DNA of 64,000 nucleotides from Xenorhabdus sp014467285 (GCF_014467285.1 NZ_NKHR01000018.1:1-64000), one strand, 5' to 3'; counted from the stretch's first letter, positions 1-8,578 are shown. The notes: generated from the letters alone by a model not told the origin. Program-made: numbers and translations.

Positions 1-119
1 GGAAACAAGCCAAATATCACTGGCGACGTTTTATCACCTGGACTCAAGATACCATGGAGTATGAGCTAAATACGTTATTGGAAGGTTATGGTGATCAATT
101 TGCAATTAATTTTTCTTGA
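1..119 (+). CDS. 3' end of an unidentified gene (partial)
   Basis: An open frame enters from the left edge and stops with TGA at 117-119, giving 38 visible C-terminal residues rich in aromatic and charged residues (it contains YHWRRFITWTQ and ends FAINFS). I do not recognise the family. The next gene starts at 135 in the same frame, so a single longer gene broken by the TGA is possible. Too little is visible to suggest a function. Confidence 0.45.
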   Translation, partial: KQAKYHWRRFITWTQDTMEYELNTLLEGYGDQFAINFS

Positions 120-134
120 GCACTTAACCGAAAT

Positions 135-827
135 GTGTTTGGTTTTCCTACAAAATTAGAATGGCGCGAAGTTAGCTCAGGGAAAGATAGTGAAGACTAT
201 TTTCCAAGGGATAGGTACACGAATGTCTTAAAACTAGATAAAGGTAAGGCGGTAATTTACCAAGATTTTTACAATCGAGGCTTTTCTGAGAAACCCGAGT
301 TTATCATTGATATTCACAATGACCTCGACAAATACAGCTCAGTGAATCTTGGTTCTGTCGATGAAAGGTTAAAGCATGCTTACCTGTCATCATATTGGTC
401 AAGAGAAACCATCGTCGCTTTCCATTACGATGAAGAAATCAGCACCTTATTCATTGATGTAGACTTGCCGGAAATAGAAGATACGCCAGTCTCTAATGGT
501 GAGCGTTTGAAAACCGCTGAGGAATATTTTCATGATTACGCGAGGCATGTTCACGCCGTGATCCTTCGTGTATCCGGCATAGCTTTTAGAGTGCGCCCAG
601 AAGTTCAGTTTGTTGTGACGGCTGGTTATTCACAAATATTCAATCACGATACTGGTGATGAAGATGACCGCTATCTGATTAATGCCAGACTTAATAGAGA
701 GAAATTTGAGCGGCTACCAATCAAAAACATAGCTAAGTGTGACCCCATACAATATTTGTCAGGCTTTGATGTGTTGGTTAACATGGCAACCAACAACAAA
801 ATGAATGCAATTGAGTTGAGATGGTGA
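135..827 (+). CDS. Conserved hypothetical protein, 230 aa
   Basis: The frame opens with GTG at 135 and closes with TGA two bases before the next gene. The protein has no signal peptide or membrane segment and is probably cytoplasmic. It has an acidic middle (FIDVDLPEIED near residues 105-118) and a mixed alpha/beta look. From memory, segments such as YWSRETIVAFHYDE and the pattern around 'VTAGYSQ' resemble the long C-terminal region of some DUF4236-type proteins, but the usual N-terminal DUF4236 part is absent; this is a weak inference. The upstream stop codon is in the same frame, so the gene could be the tail of a longer broken gene. It lies in an accessory island beside a lipoprotein gene and a toxin-antitoxin pair. 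No function is assigned. Confidence 0.6.
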   Translation: MFGFPTKLEWREVSSGKDSEDYFPRDRYTNVLKLDKGKAVIYQDFYNRGFSEKPEFIIDIHNDLDKYSSVNLGSVDERLKHAYLSSYWSRETIVAFHYDEEISTLFIDVDLPEIEDTPVSNGERLKTAEEYFHDYARHVHAVILRVSGIAFRVRPEVQFVVTAGYSQIFNHDTGDEDDRYLINARLNREKFERLPIKNIAKCDPIQYLSGFDVLVNMATNNKMNAIELRW

Positions 828-828
828 C

Positions 829-1254
829 ATGAAAAGGCTACTAATTGCATGTGTAATTCTTGCCTTAACAGGATGCGGTGATAACCACAGTGAATTTAAT
901 GGCGTGTATATCTGCAAAATAGGTCAGATAGTTAATTCTGAGGTAGCAGCACAAGGAAGTGAGTACTCTTTTCCGCTGGTGGTAGTGAAAGCCAAGATGA
1001 CTTTTAAAAATGGAGTGATGACCATTCATGGAATGAAATCAGGTGATTATGTTGGGCATGAGATGGCTCTGACTGCTGCACCAGTTACACCGGATGGCAG
1101 GAAGATTATGTCAGAAAGAGAGTTTAAATATGATGATGGTGTAGTTAGTGAGGATTTTTTCCCTAAATACGGTATCGCGACAATTACGATCGGCAATCCG
1201 CGCTATGATGGTATAATGCAACAGCTAACTAACTGCAAAAAAGAGCAAGAATAA
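829..1254 (+). CDS. Small predicted lipoprotein, 141 aa
   Basis: The start is ATG at 829, one base after the preceding stop, so the two genes are probably co-transcribed. The N-terminus is a lipoprotein signal: positive charges (MKR), a hydrophobic stretch, then lipobox LTGC with the lipidated Cys at about residue 16. The mature domain (about 125 residues) is a small soluble domain with two further Cys residues (CKIGQ near the N-terminus, NCKK near the C-terminus) that could form a disulfide. The family is not recognised. Small lipoproteins next to an island gene are sometimes immunity proteins, but nothing here proves that. Confidence 0.7.
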   Translation: MKRLLIACVILALTGCGDNHSEFNGVYICKIGQIVNSEVAAQGSEYSFPLVVVKAKMTFKNGVMTIHGMKSGDYVGHEMALTAAPVTPDGRKIMSEREFKYDDGVVSEDFFPKYGIATITIGNPRYDGIMQQLTNCKKEQE

Positions 1255-1310
1255 TTTCACTGAAAGCCGAAACAGCCCCTTACGTGGCTTTTACTATCCA
1301 AACTCTCCAG

Positions 1311-1376
1311 TCATACGCCATTGACTTATACGATAAGAGTGCTATTATCATTCTATACATACGCCAATGGCGTACT
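1311..1376 (+). promoter_or_regulatory. Promoter with repeated half-sites for higBA
   Basis: TTGACT (1321-1326) and TATTAT (1343-1348), 16 bases apart, make a good sigma-70 promoter. The half-site ATACGCCA occurs on both sides of it (about 1313-1320 and 1359-1366). The right copy is part of an inverted repeat, ACGCC-AAT-GGCGT. Such overlap is expected for an autorepressor operator bound by the HigA antitoxin; the binding itself is inferred. Confidence 0.55.
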
Positions 1377-1381
1377 GAAAC

Positions 1382-1693
1382 ATGATATTCATTGAGACCT
1401 CTATATTCACCGAAGACTGTAAAGAGCTGTTAAGTGATGATGAATATCGCGAGTTTCAGCAATATCTTGCAGACAATCCCGCTTCGGGTGATGTTATCCA
1501 GCACACTGGGGGCTTACGTAAAGTTAGATGGGCATCCAGAGGTAAAGGTAAACGTGGCGGTGTACGCGTCATTTATTATCACAAGGTCGATGTCTCACAT
1601 ATAAGACTGCTGCTGATTTATAAAAAAGGCATTAAAGATGACCTTAGCGAGTCAGAAAAGAAAGTCTTGAGAGCATTAAATGAGGGATGGTAA
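1382..1693 (+). CDS. higB: HigB2-type toxin of a type II toxin-antitoxin system
   Basis: A 103-residue RelE/HigB-superfamily protein, expected to be a ribosome-dependent mRNA interferase. It resembles Vibrio cholerae HigB2 along its length, including the motif GDVIQHTGGLRK, the basic patch GKGKRGG (near residues 58-64) and the strand VRVIYYHK. Like other HigB genes it precedes its antitoxin. Its stop lies just before the antitoxin's likely start, suggesting translational coupling. The ATG at 1382 has only a poor ribosome-binding site, which would fit low toxin synthesis relative to antitoxin. Identification is by family resemblance from memory. Confidence 0.85.
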   Translation: MIFIETSIFTEDCKELLSDDEYREFQQYLADNPASGDVIQHTGGLRKVRWASRGKGKRGGVRVIYYHKVDVSHIRLLLIYKKGIKDDLSESEKKVLRALNEGW

Positions 1694-1695
1694 CA

Positions 1696-1986
1696 ATGGA
1701 TAGCAAATTATTTTCCAGACTCACTGAAAGCATGACACAGATGAACGAAATCATGAATGGCGAACGTGCTGCTTCTCGTGAAACAACTATTGAGGCAGTG
1801 AAGGTAAAAAACATTCGTCAGACAACCGGCTTAAGCCAAGCGGGATTTGCTAAATTAATCTCTGTTAACGTTGGAACCCTTCGCAATTGGGAGCAAGGGC
1901 GAAGAGAGCCAACAGGACCAGCCAAGGCTCTGTTAAAGGCGATAGAGAAAGATCCGCTTCATGTCTTAAAGGCGTTATCTATGTAG
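1696..1986 (+). CDS. higA: HigA2-type antitoxin, XRE-family DNA-binding protein
   Basis: A 96-residue partner of the upstream toxin. The N-terminal ~40 residues would bind and neutralise the toxin. The C-terminal half is a helix-turn-helix of the XRE/Cro type (IRQTTGLSQAGFAKLI ... TLRNWEQGRREP). An in-frame ATG at 1687 overlaps the toxin stop, but the GAGGG at 1682-1686 is correctly spaced only for ATG 1696, so I chose that start. The protein is expected to repress its own promoter at 1311-1376, alone or with HigB. A strong terminator follows at 2011. Confidence 0.85.
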   Translation: MDSKLFSRLTESMTQMNEIMNGERAASRETTIEAVKVKNIRQTTGLSQAGFAKLISVNVGTLRNWEQGRREPTGPAKALLKAIEKDPLHVLKALSM

Positions 1987-2010
1987 CTTACGAAGCCCCT
2001 TACGGTAATA

Positions 2011-2042
2011 CCGCTCGCTTAAGTACGAGCGGTTCTTTTTTT
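2011..2042 (+). terminator. Rho-independent terminator of higBA
   Basis: CCGCTCG (2011-2017) pairs with CGAGCGG (2026-2032) around an 8-base loop and is followed by a T-rich run. It lies 24 bases after the antitoxin stop. The transposase remnant on the opposite strand reads into this hairpin, showing that the insertion sequence is cut off here. Confidence 0.8.
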
Positions 2043-2807
2043 ATAAAGGTAACGTGGTGCTTTACAGAGCACTTGCCTTGGAATAGATTGGCGTTTTCGC
2101 TTTTGAGGTAAGATCAGCCGTTTACCACTCTCCCTGAGTGCTTTTAATTTTTGAGGGATCGTGCCGGGACTTCGTCCGGAACACCATAAAAACTCATCCT
2201 GTATTAGTCGTAACGCATTGATAAAGCTTATCTGAAGAGGTGCAACACGATAGTCCTTTGCCATCCGACTCATCTCCAGCCGAACCAGATTGTAGGCAAT
2301 TAATATGCCCCATAATTCCTGATAGATGCCTGCCCGGGTTTGGCTTCTCAGGATGGCCGTATTATTGAGTTGCCTTTGTTTCAGCTCACCATAACCTTCT
2401 TCGGTTTCCCATCGTTCCCAGTACACACCCAGAATTTCTTTGAGGGGATACGTCACCGGGCACGCCATGGAGGTGATAAATCCTTTAATTTCTCCCTTCG
2501 GTTCCGGGATCAAAATAAGACGGGCCCGCCATGTTTTTTCAAGGTGAGGATGGGTTTGTCGGGCTTGGGGAGAAACCGGCATGTCGATAAGTTTGTCATA
2601 AGGGCTGTGTTCCTTAATGACGTCATAACGTATTTTACTTTTTATCGGGGTGAGCCAATGGGTATTTTTGTCGGCACCTCTCCAGGCTTGAAATAACTCC
2701 GCAGAGAGAAAACCCCGATCAAACAACGTCAGGGAATTTTCTGGTGCAGAGCCCACCAGTTGTTGGGCGTAACTAACCTCAGCTTCGTTTAAAAATAGCG
2801 ATATCAT
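2019..2807 (-). mobile_element. IS4-family transposase remnant (C-terminal part)
   Basis: The minus-strand frame of about 262 codons matches the C-terminal portion of IS4-family DDE transposases. 'TLFDRGF' carries the second catalytic Asp, and 'YWERWETEEGYGELK' is the Y-(2)-R-(3)-E-(6)-K signature with the catalytic Glu. The N-terminal part with the first Asp (normally over 150 residues) is missing; a stop codon and then phage tape-measure sequence lie immediately upstream. At the other end the frame runs into the higBA terminator before stopping, so its natural end is also lost. I see no clear terminal inverted repeats. It should be inactive. Confidence 0.85.
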
Positions 2808-2841
2808 TATCCCGTAAATTCAAGCTCGGTTTTTTAGGTTG

Positions 2842-4077
2842 GAATGTATAATCAATGAGGCCTGCGGCGATTTCCAGCAGAAAGCCACCTTAGAGGGAAT
2901 GGGGGTGTCGGATGAGAAAACCGTCGAGCTGATGATGAAAGGCCGTAAGGAGCTGGAACGGGTGATGGGTATCCAGAAAGAATATGCCGGCATCACCAAG
3001 GAGAGCATCGAAAAGTCTATCAAGTTCAATGCGGCCATGAATAAGTTCAATCAGTCATCGGGCTTGCTCAAAAACAGCTTTCTGGAGATGGTGATCCCCG
3101 TTCTCGCCAAAGGCATGGCATGGTTGTCCCAATTCATCGACTTTTGTAAGGATAATAAGAACCTGATTATCGGCTTCTTTTTGGCGGTTGGCATTGCAGT
3201 GGCCACGTTTTATGTGCCGCCCATGCTGGCCGCTGCGGCCGCAACCCTTGCCGCGACATGGCCCATCTTAGCCATTATCGCCATCATTGCGTTGCTGGCC
3301 GCCGCGTTCGCTATTGTTTACGACGATATTATGAACTTTATCGATGGCAATGATTCGATGATCGGTCGCATCATGGACAAGTACCCGATGGTGAAGAAAG
3401 TCATCATGATGCTATGGGAAGCATGGCAGACCCTGTTTGGCTACCTCAAAGTGGCGGTGAAATTTGTCGCCGATATCGTGATTGCTGCCTTTAATTATAT
3501 GGATCAGAAGATCACGGCATTTATCAACTGGCTGCTGGGTTCGGTGGCTTCCCTGACCGAATGGGGCAGCCAGTTCAGCGGCGTCTTTGACACGGTCTCG
3601 GATGCGGTGGTGGGCGCGTTTAAATGGATGTGGGAACAGGTGAAGAAGGTGATTGGCTGGATAGGCGACGGGTTGGATGCCGTGTCCAAAGGCATTAGCA
3701 CAGTGAAAGGCTGGTTCGGTTTTGGCGACGATAGCAAAGTGGAAGTGGTGCAGCGCTCAGTCAATGAAGACGGACAGATAGATGCGAAGCTACCGAAGTT
3801 GGCTCATAAGGAAGATGATAAACAGGCTGTTCGCGCCGATGTAGAAAAACTCAACCGACAGCTGGCTATCGCTGCCCAGAACCCGCTTAATCCGATAACC
3901 AGTCAGGCGATCAGCAACCAGTCGCACCAGACGAATGAAATCAATACGCAGATCGGTGAAGTCACTATCACGACACAGGCCACCGATGCGCAGGGAGTCG
4001 CCAAGGATATGAAAGGCGAGCTGAACAACCAACTGAAAGACTTAGGCCAGCAAACTGCCACGGGAGTAGCGAAATGA
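2842..4077 (+). pseudogene. Phage tail tape-measure protein, 5'-truncated
   Basis: About 410 codons of the C-terminal part of a tail length tape-measure protein. A helical, charged region is followed by hydrophobic segments (about residues 108-165 of the visible frame) and a Trp-rich amphipathic part with 'GWFGFGDDS'. Full-length family members are usually 600-1,000 residues or more. The N-terminal part is replaced by the IS4 remnant, and no real start codon exists: the first usable codon is a TTG beside the junction. The last bases overlap the next tail gene (ATGA). Without the tape measure this tail cannot assemble from this locus alone. Confidence 0.8.
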
Positions 4078-4610
4078 TCACCGAGGTGAAAATCTTTAAC
4101 GTAGACAGCTTCGCCACCTTGTTCGAAAGTGCCAGTCCGATACAACTCAGTGTCCGGGATGAGCATAAGGTGACGAAGTTTCAGGTGGAGAACGGCGAAA
4201 CCCGCAGTGACCATATTGTGGTGGAAGCGGTAGAAATTGGTATGGAACTGTTGCTCACGGGCGAATTGAAAAACCATTTTGCCACGATGCAGCAGGCCTA
4301 CGATACCCATCAGTTGGTGGGTATCCAGACACGGGTCAAAACCTACCAGCCGATGATCCTCGTCAATTTTTATCATGATGAAGTGCCGGAAATGGCCGAT
4401 GCGATCAAACTGTCCCTGCGGTTCAGCGAGTGGCGCACGGTTGAGCCGGAATACGGTGAACTGCCGCCCCGGAAAGTGGCGAAAAAAAACCAGTCCGGCA
4501 CGGTCAACCGGGGCAATGTCCAGACCAAGGACGTAGAGGGCAAGAAAAAATCCGTTGCCACCAAAATCATGGATGGCGAAAGTATATTCGGAAAGAGTGG
4601 AGGCAAATGA
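4074..4610 (+). CDS. Dit-like phage tail/baseplate protein, 178 aa
   Basis: Follows the tape-measure relic with a 4-base ATGA overlap. Position and sequence (N-terminal ITEVKIFNVDSFATLFESASPI, then a beta-rich domain and a basic C-terminal tail) fit the Dit-like protein that joins the tail tube to the central baseplate in Mu-like and other small-genome myoviruses. The C-terminal ~40 residues are Lys-rich and probably disordered. The next gene overlaps by four bases, indicating one tightly coupled operon. The assignment rests on gene order and general resemblance. Confidence 0.65.
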   Translation: MITEVKIFNVDSFATLFESASPIQLSVRDEHKVTKFQVENGETRSDHIVVEAVEIGMELLLTGELKNHFATMQQAYDTHQLVGIQTRVKTYQPMILVNFYHDEVPEMADAIKLSLRFSEWRTVEPEYGELPPRKVAKKNQSGTVNRGNVQTKDVEGKKKSVATKIMDGESIFGKSGGK

Positions 4611-4927
4611 TGCGCGAAATCCCGCTACGCGCCATTCCTAATCAGCGGTTGGCGGTGACATTGGACGAGGCTAACTGGGTGATCACGATTAAAGCTGCAC
4701 GCACGATGATGGTATGCGATATCCAGCGCGATGATGTGATAGTGGTTCAGGGCAGCCGCTTAATCCCCAATACGCCGTTAATTCCTTATGCGTACCTCAG
4801 CACAGGCAATTTTGCTTTGTTGACCGAAAATCACGAATTGCCCTGGTGGGAAAAGTTCGAATCGACACAAACACTCATTTACTGGAGTCACGATGATAGA
4901 TCTGCGACGCATCCGGCTGGGGATTGA
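4607..4927 (+). CDS. Phage baseplate plug protein, 106 aa
   Basis: A small beta-rich protein (start 'MMREIPLRAIPNQRLAV') matching the Pam3-type baseplate plug family (formerly a DUF) that fills the centre of the baseplate beneath the tube. Typical members are about 100 residues and begin with the same I-P-x-(A/x)-P-N-Q pattern. The gene overlaps its predecessor by 4 bases and its successor by 35 bases, normal in packed tail operons. Named from order and N-terminal pattern. Confidence 0.65.
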   Translation: MMREIPLRAIPNQRLAVTLDEANWVITIKAARTMMVCDIQRDDVIVVQGSRLIPNTPLIPYAYLSTGNFALLTENHELPWWEKFESTQTLIYWSHDDRSATHPAGD

Positions 4928-5708
4928 AGTCAGCGGGCGGCTGAACTGGTACGAGGGCATGCGCCTCTCAGCCTCCGGCACCAAGTACGCCAACCCGTTG
5001 CAAAATGAGTGCGCGGTCAATATCGACGGCCTGAGCAGTGATACCCGCGATTACCTCCTGACCCAGACCAGTCCCTACACCAAAAACAAACAACCGCGCC
5101 GCCTGATCTTGGAAGCCGGACGGGTGAATACCGGGCTGTTCCGGGTGTTTGTCGGCGATATTGTCAGTGCAGAAATTACCTCACCGCCCGATGTGACCTT
5201 AACCCTGAAAGCCAAGACGGGGAACAGCAGCAGCGGTGCTGTCGTTTCTTCTTCTGGCGGGGCCATCAAAAAACTGTCTGAAATTGCGCAGGGGATCGCG
5301 CAAGACTGCCACGTGAAGCTGGATTTTCAGGCCACGGATAAAAATATTGCCAACTGGTACTACTGCGGCGCGGCACTGTCTCAGGTGGCGCGGTTACAGG
5401 AATCGGGCGGCGTGAAAGCGTTTATTGACGATGAAGTCTTGTATGTTAAAGACCGTGATAAGGCGCTGAAAAACCGCCTGCGTATCCTGAATATGAAATC
5501 AGGCATGGTGGGCATTCCCAAAGCCACCGAAAAGGGCCTTGATGTCAGTTTTCTGATTGATGGCGAATCTTTTCTGGGCGGTATGCTGCGGCTGGACAGC
5601 AAACTGAATAAATCCCTCAACGGCGATTACATCATTGAGCAACTGAAATTTGATATTGCCTCCCACGATGACGCCTTTTTCTACACCGCCACCTGTAAGC
5701 GAGCGTAA
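4893..5708 (+). CDS. Phage baseplate hub protein, 271 aa
   Basis: Located between plug and spike genes, where contractile-tail phages carry the hub (gp27/gpD-like) protein. The sequence begins 'MIDLRRIRLGIEVSG'. It contains beta-rich domains, a Ser/Gly-rich linker near residue 110 (SSSGAVVSSSGG), and a C-terminal domain reporting on a tail-completion fold. The start at 4893 lies inside the previous gene but has GGAG about seven bases upstream, which supports the long overlap. The spike gene follows after two bases. Confidence 0.65.
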   Translation: MIDLRRIRLGIEVSGRLNWYEGMRLSASGTKYANPLQNECAVNIDGLSSDTRDYLLTQTSPYTKNKQPRRLILEAGRVNTGLFRVFVGDIVSAEITSPPDVTLTLKAKTGNSSSGAVVSSSGGAIKKLSEIAQGIAQDCHVKLDFQATDKNIANWYYCGAALSQVARLQESGGVKAFIDDEVLYVKDRDKALKNRLRILNMKSGMVGIPKATEKGLDVSFLIDGESFLGGMLRLDSKLNKSLNGDYIIEQLKFDIASHDDAFFYTATCKRA

Positions 5709-5710
5709 CC

Positions 5711-6403
5711 ATGAATCAACCCAATAGCGATATCGCCAGCGAAGGCAGTCTGGCGGGGCAGTTTATGGCGGCCTTTCGTAACCTGATGTTAAACGTGGAG
5801 GACATGTTGCCGGCGACGGTGGTGAGTTATGACGACCAGACCAATAGAGCCGTTATCCAGCCACTGGTGATGATGGCGACCACTGAAGGACAGACTGTTT
5901 CCCGTGCACCGGTACATAACATCCCCGTATTTCGTTTTGGCGGCGGGGGCTTTTTTCTGCGCGTACCCATCAAGCCCGGTGATTTTGGCTGGTTAAAAGC
6001 CAACGACCGGGATATCAGCCTGATCTGCCAGCGCGGGGGACAGGAAGACCAGCCCAACACGGCACGGCTGCATTCGTTCAGTGACGCGATGTTCTTTCCT
6101 GACACAATTAAAGGTTGGGCCATTGACGGCAAGAATCTGGATGCGTTGGTTATCCAGTCGATGGATGGCTCAGTCTGTTTGTCGTTGCACAGCAATAAAG
6201 CCGTATTGGAAACCCCCCGTTTTGAGGTGAACGCCCCTGAAACCCTGTTCACCGGCAATGTCACCATCAATGGCAACCATGCGGTGAATGGTAACAGCGA
6301 TTCCAATGGCGGCACGATGCGCCATAACGGGCGCAATATCGGTGATACCCATCAACACAGCGGTGTTCACACGGGTGATGGCCACACAGGAGAACCACTA
6401 TGA
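5711..6403 (+). CDS. Gp138-family membrane-puncturing spike protein
   Basis: A 230-residue baseplate spike. The N-terminal OB-fold-like domain (about residues 30-115: MLPATVVSYD..., then FRFGGGGFFLRVPIKPGD) is characteristic of the Gp138/gpV family that pierces the host outer membrane. The C-terminal part is a short beta-helix-like stretch of Asn/Gly repeats (NGNHAVNGNSDSNGG). It ends in a His-rich tip (HQHSGVHTGDGH) of the sort that binds a metal at the spike apex. The stop overlaps the start of the next gene (ATGA). Confidence 0.8.
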   Translation: MNQPNSDIASEGSLAGQFMAAFRNLMLNVEDMLPATVVSYDDQTNRAVIQPLVMMATTEGQTVSRAPVHNIPVFRFGGGGFFLRVPIKPGDFGWLKANDRDISLICQRGGQEDQPNTARLHSFSDAMFFPDTIKGWAIDGKNLDALVIQSMDGSVCLSLHSNKAVLETPRFEVNAPETLFTGNVTINGNHAVNGNSDSNGGTMRHNGRNIGDTHQHSGVHTGDGHTGEPL

Positions 6404-6744
6404 TCAGCTTTGCCGTCGATACCAATAACGATTTAATGCTGGGCGATGATGGCAACCTGTCGCTTTGCAAAGGCGAACAAGCGGTTAAAAACCTGTGTGT
6501 CCACTACGCCCGTGCATTACGGGGAGAGATGTTGCACAAGGTGGATAAGGGGATCCCTTACTGGAAAACCACCTTTGGACGTCAGGCAGATATTCCGATG
6601 TTTGAAGCGGCGTTCCGTGAACGCATGCGTGAGGTGGACGGGGTAAATGAGGTTGTTTCCTTTCAGGCTGAAATTGCGGATGACGAGTTGCGTTACGTTG
6701 CCGTGATCCGCTCAACATACGGGAGTTTTACCCTCAATGGCTGA
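6400..6744 (+). CDS. Phage baseplate wedge protein, gp25/GP46-like, 114 aa
   Basis: A small protein (begins 'MISFAVDTNNDLMLGDDGN') of the length and position of the GP46/gp25-type wedge component that initiates sheath assembly. Features include 'VHYARALRGEMLH' and 'RMREVDGVNEVVSF', the latter typical of gp25/W-type proteins in which the segment is followed by a short beta strand. It overlaps the preceding gene by 4 bases and the baseplate J gene by 8. Confidence 0.7.
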   Translation: MISFAVDTNNDLMLGDDGNLSLCKGEQAVKNLCVHYARALRGEMLHKVDKGIPYWKTTFGRQADIPMFEAAFRERMREVDGVNEVVSFQAEIADDELRYVAVIRSTYGSFTLNG

Positions 6745-7924
6745 TTATCATTACATTACCCGGCAGGGCGTGATTGTGCCGGATACGGCCGATTTGCGCG
6801 GCGCCGTGGAAGCCGAGTTTCGCACGGCGTTCGGGCAGGACATCGACTTGTCACCGGAAACCCCGCAAGGCGTACTGGTGACGATGGAAACCGAGAACCG
6901 TGATGCGATGGTGCGTAACAATGCCGAACTGGCCAACCAGATTAACCCTGATATCGCGGGTGGGGTGTTTCTGGATGCGATTTGGGCGCTGATGGGCGGC
7001 AGCCGTTTTGCGGCCACCCGTTCTTACCTGTCCAATGTCGAATTCGGCGGCGTACCGGAGACGATTATCCCCAAAGGCGCGCAAGCGGAATCAGTCACCG
7101 GGGCGTTGTTTGAAACGATCAGCCCCCTGATTATCGGCAAGAACGGTAAAACCACCGGGGATATGCGGGCGGTGCTGTTCGGTACGGTGGAATGCAAAGC
7201 CGGACACCTTGAACGGGTGGCCAGTTCCGTGTTGGGCTGGGAAACGGTAAATAATCCCACCCATGCGGTGGTCGGGCGTGAAGCCGAATCGGATATCAGC
7301 GCCCGGCGAAGACGCAAGCAGACACTGGCTAAGAATACCGTCAGTGTGGGCGAAGCGATCACGTCTTCTCTGTACGAACTGGAGGGTGTGAATTCGTTGT
7401 CGTTCCGTGAGAACTATGCGCCGCAGATTATCACGGTTGATGGTATGAAGCTGCTGCCCCATAGCGTCTATGTTTGTGTGGAAGGCGGCGACCGCGAGGA
7501 AATCGCCCGCGCCCTGCTGCGTACCAAAACCATCGGGGCGGCGTATAACGGGAAAGAAGTGGTAACCGTAATAGAACAGGTCAGCGGACAGGAGTATGAG
7601 ATCCGCTTTGACCGTCCCACGGAAAAGATCACCTTTTGCCGGGTCACCGTTAAAAAATCCACGATGGACGCGCAAAGCATTATCCCCGCGGCTATTGAGC
7701 AATGGGTACGCGGTGAATTAGAAGGCGATAATGGGCTGGTGGTCGGGCGTGAAGTGTCACCGTTTGAAATTTCTGCGGCCATTAATGCCATTGAGCCACG
7801 GCTTTTTATTACTAAAGTTGAGTTGTCACTGGATGGTCAGGCGTGGGAAATGGGCACGATTCCTATCAGGCTAAATGAAGTGGCGCGATTGCATCGGGGA
7901 TCGGTGCAGGTGGTGATCGTATGA
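6737..7924 (+). CDS. Baseplate J-like protein (wedge)
   Basis: A 395-residue homologue of gpJ/gp47, a main wedge component of contractile-tail baseplates. Recognisable parts are the N-terminal extension (IDLSPETPQGVLV), the central beta domain that begins 'ARRRRKQTL', and the C-terminal 'GEVSPFEISAAI'-type segment (VVGREVSPFEISAAINAI). Length is usual for the family. It overlaps neighbours on both sides by a few bases. Codon use is GC-rich, as in the rest of the tail module. Confidence 0.85.
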   Translation: MADYHYITRQGVIVPDTADLRGAVEAEFRTAFGQDIDLSPETPQGVLVTMETENRDAMVRNNAELANQINPDIAGGVFLDAIWALMGGSRFAATRSYLSNVEFGGVPETIIPKGAQAESVTGALFETISPLIIGKNGKTTGDMRAVLFGTVECKAGHLERVASSVLGWETVNNPTHAVVGREAESDISARRRRKQTLAKNTVSVGEAITSSLYELEGVNSLSFRENYAPQIITVDGMKLLPHSVYVCVEGGDREEIARALLRTKTIGAAYNGKEVVTVIEQVSGQEYEIRFDRPTEKITFCRVTVKKSTMDAQSIIPAAIEQWVRGELEGDNGLVVGREVSPFEISAAINAIEPRLFITKVELSLDGQAWEMGTIPIRLNEVARLHRGSVQVVIV

Positions 7925-8574
7925 AGATACAAACGCTGGACTTTCATTCTGATCTGTTGCGGGCCATTCTCTGGCAGTATGAGAACGCCGATAAACTGAA
8001 AACACTGGCGAGGCATAAAGCGGATTATTTCAATCGCAACACGGTGGCATTCTGGCAGCACTGGACTCGCGACGTGTTCAACATCGATACGGCCAACGAC
8101 TTCGGGCTGGCCGTCTGGGCGCGGATCTTGGATGTGTCGCTCGGCATTGATGTAGCCCCCAGTGATAAAACCAAAATTGGTTTTGGTTTTGGCAAGAAGC
8201 GTAACTTTAAGGGCAACTTCCGGCGCAATGCCGATTACACCCTGATGCTGACCGCTGAACAGAAACGCCTGATTATCCGTATGCGCTACTTCAACCTGAC
8301 GCAAAGTCCAACCGTGGTTAACATCAACCTCTTTTTAGAGCGCTTCTTCTGGCGTAATGAAAGCAAAGTATTTGTGCTCGATCCGCTTGACATGACCTAT
8401 ATGTATTACGTTTTTAATTTCAAACCCGATGAACATCTCAGGGTGTTACTCGAAAACTTTGATCTGATGCCGCGTCCCTCTGGCGTGGGTGTCAAATACC
8501 GCGTTGTCACCAAGAAAGCCTTTGGCTTCGGTAAAAAACATACCAACTACTTAAGCAGTAACTTCGGAGCTTAA
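7921..8574 (+). CDS. DUF2612 phage tail protein, 217 aa
   Basis: Sits between baseplate J and the tail fibre, where many myoviruses of this tail type carry a DUF2612 protein thought to connect wedge and fibres. The sequence has the hallmark 'WQHWTRDVFNIDTANDFGLAVWARIL' region near residues 41-67 (shown here only to mark it), a Phe/Gly motif 'GFGFGKKRNFKGNF' and a C-terminal 'VKYRVVTKKAFGFGK'. The start overlaps the J stop by 4 bases. Function is by position and family only. Confidence 0.75.
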   Translation: MKIQTLDFHSDLLRAILWQYENADKLKTLARHKADYFNRNTVAFWQHWTRDVFNIDTANDFGLAVWARILDVSLGIDVAPSDKTKIGFGFGKKRNFKGNFRRNADYTLMLTAEQKRLIIRMRYFNLTQSPTVVNINLFLERFFWRNESKVFVLDPLDMTYMYYVFNFKPDEHLRVLLENFDLMPRPSGVGVKYRVVTKKAFGFGKKHTNYLSSNFGA

Positions 8575-8578
8575 TTCC

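Noticed and set aside
2340..2696. Plus-strand frame antisense to the IS4 transposase
   Set aside because: It lies wholly within the transposase remnant and has no start signal.
7091..7702. Long antisense frame within the baseplate J gene
   Set aside because: It is a by-product of GC-rich codon use in the sense gene; no ribosome-binding site or family resemblance.
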